From: an uncultured Ignavibacteriota bacterium
GTDB taxonomy: Bacteria; Bacteroidota; Ignavibacteria; Tepidaquicellales; Tepidaquicellaceae
Length of the DNA: 18,651 bases
Reading direction: 5' to 3'
NCBI GenBank assembly: GCA_937915485.1
Contig: CALGII010000081.1
Coordinates: 1 to 18,651 of the forward strand
The position numbers and the translations under genes were made by a program. Below the pieces are notes generated by a model. The model did no database searches. It had not been told where the DNA came from and was given only the letters and a program-made list of their open reading frames with translations. This document shows positions 14,480 through 18,651 of this stretch, piece by piece. Each line of letters opens with the position of its first letter. The first letter of the stretch is position 1.

Positions 14480-14551
14480 ATAATATTTTTAATCTTCAGC
14501 CTGCTGCTATTCCCGTATTTACATTTCCACGCGGGAATACAAAAATATTAT
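14480..14551. repeat. Nested inverted repeats downstream of meaB
   Basis: The outer arms of 11 bp (ATAATATTTTT at 14480-14490, AAAAATATTAT at 14541-14551) enclose inner arms of 8 bp (TATTCCCG at 14508-14515, CGGGAATA at 14532-14539). The inner loop is 16 bases; the two stems are separated by 17 bases on one side and one base on the other. On the minus strand the structure lies about 75 bases after the meaB stop and could stabilise or end that transcript, but no proper T-run follows. Confidence 0.5.
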
Positions 14552-14625
14552 GTCAACCTAATTTTGCATTCAATTGTCATAATTTAGAACAATAAAAAAA
14601 TGTAAAAGTTCAAGAGTGAAGCGGG

Positions 14626-15567
14626 TTACAGGCCGAAAAGTTTTTCGGAAAGTGTGTAGGGATCGGTTTCTTTGTTCAGTATTTTATCGATGTTCTGATT
14701 CAGTATCTCGCGGTTTTTTTCGTTCCAGAAATTATTCCTTAATCCCGTCTCAACGATTTCGATGATTTCATTCTCAATCTGTAAGCGTCTCTTTTTTAGC
14801 AGCATGCCTGAAGTTTCCAGATATTTTTTGTGCGATAAAATTTCATCGAGAAGTTCGGCAGTTCCGGTGTTTCTCGAAGCGACTGTCTTGATAACACTTA
14901 TCTCTCTGTTGTGTTCGCCGGGCATTCTCAGATGCAGCATGTTCTTCAATCCCGTTATGATTTCGTCGGCGCCCTGCCTGTCGGATTTGTTTATTACGAA
15001 TATGTCCGCAATCTCCATCAATCCCGCTTTCATCGCCTGTATGGAATCGCCCGATTCGGGCACCAGCGCGACGACTGTCGTATCGGCGGTCTCAGCCACG
15101 TCAAGTTCCGATTGTCCGACACCGACCGTTTCCATAATTATGAAATCTTTTCCGGATGCGTCGAGAATGCTGCATACATCATTTACGCTCCTGCATAAAC
15201 CTCCGAGGCTACCCCGTGTAGCCATAGAACGGATGAAAACATTTTCGAGAAGCGATGAATCGGTCATCCTGACCCTGTCACCGAGAAGCGCTCCGCCCGT
15301 GAACGGACTCGTCGGGTCAACCGCAATCACTCCTACCTTGTATCCGTCTTTCACGAGCAGTGTTACGAGGCAGTCTGTTATTGTGGATTTGCCCGCGCCC
15401 GGAGGACCGGTTATTCCTATCTTGTAAGCATTGCCCGTGTGTCTGTAAAGACTTTTAAGAACAAGATGCTTGTTGTCCTGATTATTCTCGATATAAGATA
15501 TTGCGCGGGATATTGTTCGTTTATCACCGCAGATAATTTTATCGATATTCTCCTTCGTGATATTCAT
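14626..15567 (-). CDS. meaB: Methylmalonyl-CoA mutase-associated GTPase MeaB
   Basis: G3E-family GTPase chaperone that protects and reloads B12-dependent methylmalonyl-CoA mutase (formerly ArgK). From the ATG at 15567 it has 313 residues. Walker A GPPGAGKS is at 54-61. Downstream come the metal-binding VDPTSPFTGGALLGDRVRM, ETVGVGQSELDVAETADTT (switch region) and the base-recognition INKSD near 200. The start is fixed by a four-base ATGA overlap with the stop of the upstream epimerase gene; a longer in-frame extension to 15639 would lie inside that gene. The mutase itself is not in the window, so partner identity is inferred from family. It is the last gene of the glycosyltransferase-purD-epimerase-meaB operon. 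Confidence 0.93.
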   Translation of the reverse strand: MNITKENIDKIICGDKRTISRAISYIENNQDNKHLVLKSLYRHTGNAYKIGITGPPGAGKSTITDCLVTLLVKDGYKVGVIAVDPTSPFTGGALLGDRVRMTDSSLLENVFIRSMATRGSLGGLCRSVNDVCSILDASGKDFIIMETVGVGQSELDVAETADTTVVALVPESGDSIQAMKAGLMEIADIFVINKSDRQGADEIITGLKNMLHLRMPGEHNREISVIKTVASRNTGTAELLDEILSHKKYLETSGMLLKKRRLQIENEIIEIVETGLRNNFWNEKNREILNQNIDKILNKETDPYTLSEKLFGL

Positions 15568-16499
15568 TTCTCGCTGTTCGCCCTGAACCAGTCGCAGGTT
15601 TCCGCCAAACCGTCTTCTATTCCGTAAACCGTCTTCCATCCGAGAATCTCTTCGGCTTTTTTATATGAAATGACGCTTCTTCTTTGCTCTCCGTTGACCG
15701 CGGGCGCATGCTTTACAGTGGTTCTTGAATCTAAATTCTTAATTATTAAATTGGTCAGCCGTAAAATACTTGTCTCGGTCCCGGTTGATATGTTAAAAAT
15801 ATCAGAGCCCCTGAAATACAGTGCTTTAACGTTCGCTGAAACGACGTCTTTTACGTAAACAAAATCCCTCGTGTTTCTTCCGCTTCCGTTAATGACCGGC
15901 GCATTGCCGGAAATAATTTGCCTGCAGAAAATCGACACGACCCCTGATTCTCCTTTCGAACTTTGCCTCGGACCGTAAACGTTGCTGTATCTGAGCGCGA
16001 CATAATTCAGTTTATGATATTTCTTGTAGAACGCCAGATACTTTTCAATAGCGAGTTTCGATATTCCGTAAGGCGAAATGGGATTGAGCGAATGAGTCTC
16101 TGAGGCGGGAAAGTACAACTGCTCACCGTAAACCGCTCCGCCGGAAGACGCGAAAATAAATTTCCCAATTCTGTATTTTACCGACAATTGCAGAAGCCTC
16201 AATGTGGCAAGTATGTTCGTTTCGGCGTCTGCAAGCGGATTCAAAATTGATACTCTCGGATTTATCTGCGCTGCATGGTGGTTTATAACATCGAATTTGC
16301 CTTTCTTGAAAATCTTATCCAGGTCGCCTCCGAGAATGTCAGTGTTGTGGAACCGGCATTTCCCGTTCAGATTGTTCAGGCTTCCCGCAGACAGGTTGTC
16401 AATAATCGTTACGCTGTGTCCGAGCCTGACGTATTCATCGGCAATATTTGAACCGATGAATCCCGCGCCTCCGGTTATCAGTATCTTCAATTTAGGCAT
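15564..16499 (-). CDS. NAD-dependent sugar epimerase/dehydratase, UDP-glucose 4-epimerase type
   Basis: Extended short-chain dehydrogenase/reductase that probably interconverts C4 epimers of a UDP-sugar (glucose/galactose or their N-acetyl forms) for envelope polysaccharide; cytoplasmic. From the ATG at 16499 it has 311 residues. The NAD-binding GGAGFIG is at 10-16, D34 follows the second strand, NHHAAQ is at 73-78, the active-site SSGG at 118-121 and Y144xxxK148 (SPYGISK). Later segments RYSNVYGPRQ and RDFVYVKDV are typical of GalE-like enzymes. The start lies inside purD: its ATG overlaps the purD stop by 8 bases in another frame (GATGCCTAA). The longer frame up to 16580 lacks the proper N-terminus. 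Exact substrate cannot be read. Confidence 0.9.
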   Translation of the reverse strand: MPKLKILITGGAGFIGSNIADEYVRLGHSVTIIDNLSAGSLNNLNGKCRFHNTDILGGDLDKIFKKGKFDVINHHAAQINPRVSILNPLADAETNILATLRLLQLSVKYRIGKFIFASSGGAVYGEQLYFPASETHSLNPISPYGISKLAIEKYLAFYKKYHKLNYVALRYSNVYGPRQSSKGESGVVSIFCRQIISGNAPVINGSGRNTRDFVYVKDVVSANVKALYFRGSDIFNISTGTETSILRLTNLIIKNLDSRTTVKHAPAVNGEQRRSVISYKKAEEILGWKTVYGIEDGLAETCDWFRANSEK

Positions 16500-17811
16500 C
16501 GTTTTTAATTTTATTGAACTTGTATCCGATATCCTTTCTGAAATACATATTTTCGAAACTGATTTTCCCAAGACCTTCATACGCTTTCTTCAAAGCCGAC
16601 TCGATTGACTCTGGACTGAATCCTACCGCCGAAAGAACTCTTCCTCCCGATGTCAGAACGCTCTTTTTATCGGATGAATATTTTGTTCCCGAGTGAATAA
16701 TTAATATGTCGTCTCCCGCTGAGTCGAGTCCGTTTATTACCTTTCCCGTATCGTATTTATCCGGATAACCGCCGGAGGCGGCTACTACGCACCCCGAAAA
16801 AAGCCGCCGGGTCTCAAGTTTGTAATTCCTGATGTTTCCTTCCGATGCAGCGATTAGAAGTTCAAGAAAATCGGACTTAATCAGCGGTAGAACAGACTGC
16901 GTTTCGGGGTCGCCGAACCTGCAGTTGAATTCAACAACAAACGGTTGGCGATTATTCCTGTCGCCGCTAATCATTAAACCGCAATAAAGGCAGCCGGCGT
17001 ATTTTCGTCCTTCTTCTTTCAATCCCCGTAACGCGGGTTCAATTATGAGTTTCTTAATTTTTTCTCTCGTATCCGTGTCAATAAGTCCGTCCGCGGGGGC
17101 ATAGGAACCCATACCTCCCGTATTTTTTCCCGTATCACCTTCTCCGATTCTTTTGTGGTCCTGTGCCGCAGGCAGTATAACGTAATCATCGCCGTCCGTA
17201 ACCGCGAAGACTGAAATTTCAAATCCTTCGAGAAATTCTTCGACTATGAAACTGCTGCCTGACTCGCCGAATATTTTTTGCGATGTAAGTTCGAGTATGA
17301 ACTCCGAAGCCTCGGATTCGTTGTAAGCGATGCATACACCCTTGCCTGCCGCCAGTCCGTCCGCTTTAATCACAACCGGAAAATTAAGCGATTTTATGAA
17401 TGTTGCCGATTCGCCCTGATTAGCGCAGTTGAATGATTTGAACCTTGCGGTCGGAATTCCGCGCCTCATCATGAACTCCTTCGCGAAAATTTTGCTCGTC
17501 TCAATTTCGGCAGCCGATTTGGAAGGTCCGAAGACTTTTATTCCGTTTCCCGTTAATACATCAGTTATGCCAAGTGAAAGGGGAATCTCGGGACCGACAA
17601 CTGCAAGGTCGATCTTTTCCGATTTTGCGAACTTAAGGAGTCCTTCGATGTCTGTCGGCTTTATGTCAACGGGAATCGCGGTTTTGTCGATGCCGGGATT
17701 GCCGATTGTGCAGTATAACGTTGAGCGGGAATTAATGTACGATTCCGATTCGCTGATTTTCAGCGCGATAGAGTGCTCTCTTCCTCCGTTTCCGACTAAA
17801 AGAATTTTCAT
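16492..17811 (-). CDS. purD: Phosphoribosylamine--glycine ligase (GAR synthetase)
   Basis: Second step of de novo purine synthesis: ATP + phosphoribosylamine + glycine give GAR; cytoplasmic ATP-grasp enzyme. The 439-residue product has the N-terminal phosphate loop VGNGGREHS at 6-14, GPEIPLSLG at 73-81, the ATP-grasp lysine segment KADGLAAGKG at 149-158, QDHKRIGEGDTGKNTGGMGSYAPA around 213-236, and VEFNCRFGDPETQ near 288-300. Length is normal for the family. Its ATG is one base after the stop of the upstream glycosyltransferase gene, and its 3' end overlaps the epimerase start. It sits among envelope-sugar genes, not other pur genes. No Shine-Dalgarno. Confidence 0.97.
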   Translation of the reverse strand: MKILLVGNGGREHSIALKISESESYINSRSTLYCTIGNPGIDKTAIPVDIKPTDIEGLLKFAKSEKIDLAVVGPEIPLSLGITDVLTGNGIKVFGPSKSAAEIETSKIFAKEFMMRRGIPTARFKSFNCANQGESATFIKSLNFPVVIKADGLAAGKGVCIAYNESEASEFILELTSQKIFGESGSSFIVEEFLEGFEISVFAVTDGDDYVILPAAQDHKRIGEGDTGKNTGGMGSYAPADGLIDTDTREKIKKLIIEPALRGLKEEGRKYAGCLYCGLMISGDRNNRQPFVVEFNCRFGDPETQSVLPLIKSDFLELLIAASEGNIRNYKLETRRLFSGCVVAASGGYPDKYDTGKVINGLDSAGDDILIIHSGTKYSSDKKSVLTSGGRVLSAVGFSPESIESALKKAYEGLGKISFENMYFRKDIGYKFNKIKNDA

Positions 17812-17812
17812 G

Positions 17813-18651
17813 CTATTCTATGTCAACAAGATAATTTAATTCCTTTGCGAGTTCGGCGGTCATCGTCTTCCTGTCGTATTGGCGCACGAGTTCCTCGTTA
17901 GCCGCGGGCATTTCGTTCTTTTCAAACAACCTGTAATAATCGTAAATTGCTCCCGCAATGTTCGCAGGATTTTCATCAGGAACGAATCTTATCGCTTTAT
18001 AATCCTGTAATATCTTTTTTGTTACGCCTTCGGGTATGCACGCCAGTATGTTCTTCCTGCTGCCTATATACTCGCCGATCTTCCCCGGCATGGCCGCGTC
18101 TTCGTTCTCACCTCTGCTGATTAGAAGAAAAAGAAGGTCCGAAGCGAGTATGTACTTTATGCATTCGTGGTGATTAACATAGCCCGGAAGATTCAATGTG
18201 TCGAGTATGTTGAGATGTTTCGCGTAACTAAGATGCTCTTTCGTGAAAATGCCAAGAAACAGAAATTCAACTTTGTTCCTCAGGTCGGGATGCTGGCTTA
18301 ATAGTATCCGTATCGCGTCAAAATAAAACTTCGGATTCCGGGTGTAAAAACTTCCCGAATATGTAATTCTCATCTTGTTCGTAAGCGGAAGTTTCTTTGT
18401 CAGCGCCTGCTCGAAATCCTCGCTGTCGTATCCGTGCGGAAAAATTTTGATGTCATTGTAGCCGATGTTGTTGTATCGCCTTATAATGAATTCCTTAACC
18501 CGTCTGTTAGTTGTCAGTATAATGTTCGAATCTTTCACAACTTTCCTTTCCCTGTTCACGTTCATCGTTTTGTGAATCGGGGTTGGGTAGAAATTCAAAA
18601 CCGGACTGTCAACCCACGCGTCCCTGTAATCGAGTACGAGCGGTATCTTAT
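17813..18651 (-). CDS. Glycosyltransferase (GT4-like, GT-B fold), N-terminus outside the window
   Basis: Probably transfers a sugar in surface polysaccharide assembly. The frame stays open through the right edge: codons before the in-window TTG at 18598 read IPLVLDYRDAWVDSPV, matching the 'D-RD-W' strand end of GT-B enzymes, so the gene continues beyond 18651. Visible segments are DSNIILTTNRRVKEFI, IKIFPHGYDSEDF (the N-domain/C-domain hinge), MRITYSGSFYTRNP, VEFLFLGIF and LNLPGYVNHHECIKYILASDLLFLLI. These are followed by AAMPGKIGEYIGSRKNILA, the position of the nucleotide-sugar binding E in GT4 enzymes. The sugar donor and acceptor are unknown. It is the first visible gene of the four-gene operon; the stop is one base before the purD ATG. 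Confidence 0.85.
   Translation of the reverse strand, partial: KIPLVLDYRDAWVDSPVLNFYPTPIHKTMNVNRERKVVKDSNIILTTNRRVKEFIIRRYNNIGYNDIKIFPHGYDSEDFEQALTKKLPLTNKMRITYSGSFYTRNPKFYFDAIRILLSQHPDLRNKVEFLFLGIFTKEHLSYAKHLNILDTLNLPGYVNHHECIKYILASDLLFLLISRGENEDAAMPGKIGEYIGSRKNILACIPEGVTKKILQDYKAIRFVPDENPANIAGAIYDYYRLFEKNEMPAANEELVRQYDRKTMTAELAKELNYLVDIE

Noticed and set aside
14171..14590. The 10-mer AATTTAGAAC at 14171-14180 and again at 14581-14590, flanking the small Cys gene, as possible target-site duplication
   Set aside because: Identical 10-mers are expected many times by chance in a window this size, and no transposase or terminal inverted repeats accompany them.
14762..15427. A 221-codon plus-strand open frame opposite meaB
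   Set aside because: Ser/Pro-rich translation and full overlap with the conserved GTPase motifs of meaB mark it as an antisense artefact.

Overview
The window reads as chromosomal DNA of a Gram-negative bacterium of the Bacteroidota/Chlorobi/Ignavibacteria side of the tree, most like Ignavibacteria. Three things point there. A secreted repeat protein ends in a type IX secretion (Por) sorting domain with an NYPNPFNP motif. Almost every start codon lacks a Shine-Dalgarno sequence. A free-standing 23S-IVP/four-helix-bundle (S23) gene is present. This placement rests on protein and motif resemblance only; no search was run.

Layout. Positions 1-665 hold the 3' part of a dihydrolipoyl dehydrogenase gene closed by a strong terminator. 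An AT-rich gene for an unrecognised exported protein (722-1645) follows and converges on a minus-strand block. That block, read in transcription order from 6094 downward, is alaS, an S23 gene, and a sugar-nucleotide pyrophosphorylase. The S23 gene sits in a cassette bounded by 52-bp imperfect inverted repeats. A hairpin-rich gap (6095-6379) separates this from an outer-membrane beta-barrel gene (6380-7096). Next comes an acyl-CoA carboxylase beta subunit/DinB operon (7235-9371).

After a 390-base intergenic stretch carrying two kinds of short repeat, the plus strand has a large exported beta-propeller-like protein with about 14 repeats and a T9SS tail (9763-11814). A HigBA-like toxin-antitoxin pair follows (11895-12546). 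The rest is on the minus strand: clpX, with a tRNA-Leu(UAG) gene only 14 bases upstream; a small Cys-rich protein; and a tightly overlapped operon of glycosyltransferase, purD, NAD-dependent sugar epimerase and meaB (18651 down to 14626).

How the genes fit together. Most are housekeeping: 2-oxoacid dehydrogenase E3, tRNA charging, proteolysis, purine synthesis. Branched-chain/propionate acyl-CoA metabolism is represented by the carboxylase and MeaB. Envelope sugar metabolism is represented by the nucleotidyltransferase, epimerase and glycosyltransferase. The most unusual structure is the S23 cassette at 2749-3376. It has the architecture of a 23S rRNA intervening sequence (inverted repeats around an S23 ORF), yet it lies between two protein genes and supplies the last codons of alaS. 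Several short palindromic repeats and long hairpins in the gaps are also worth following up.
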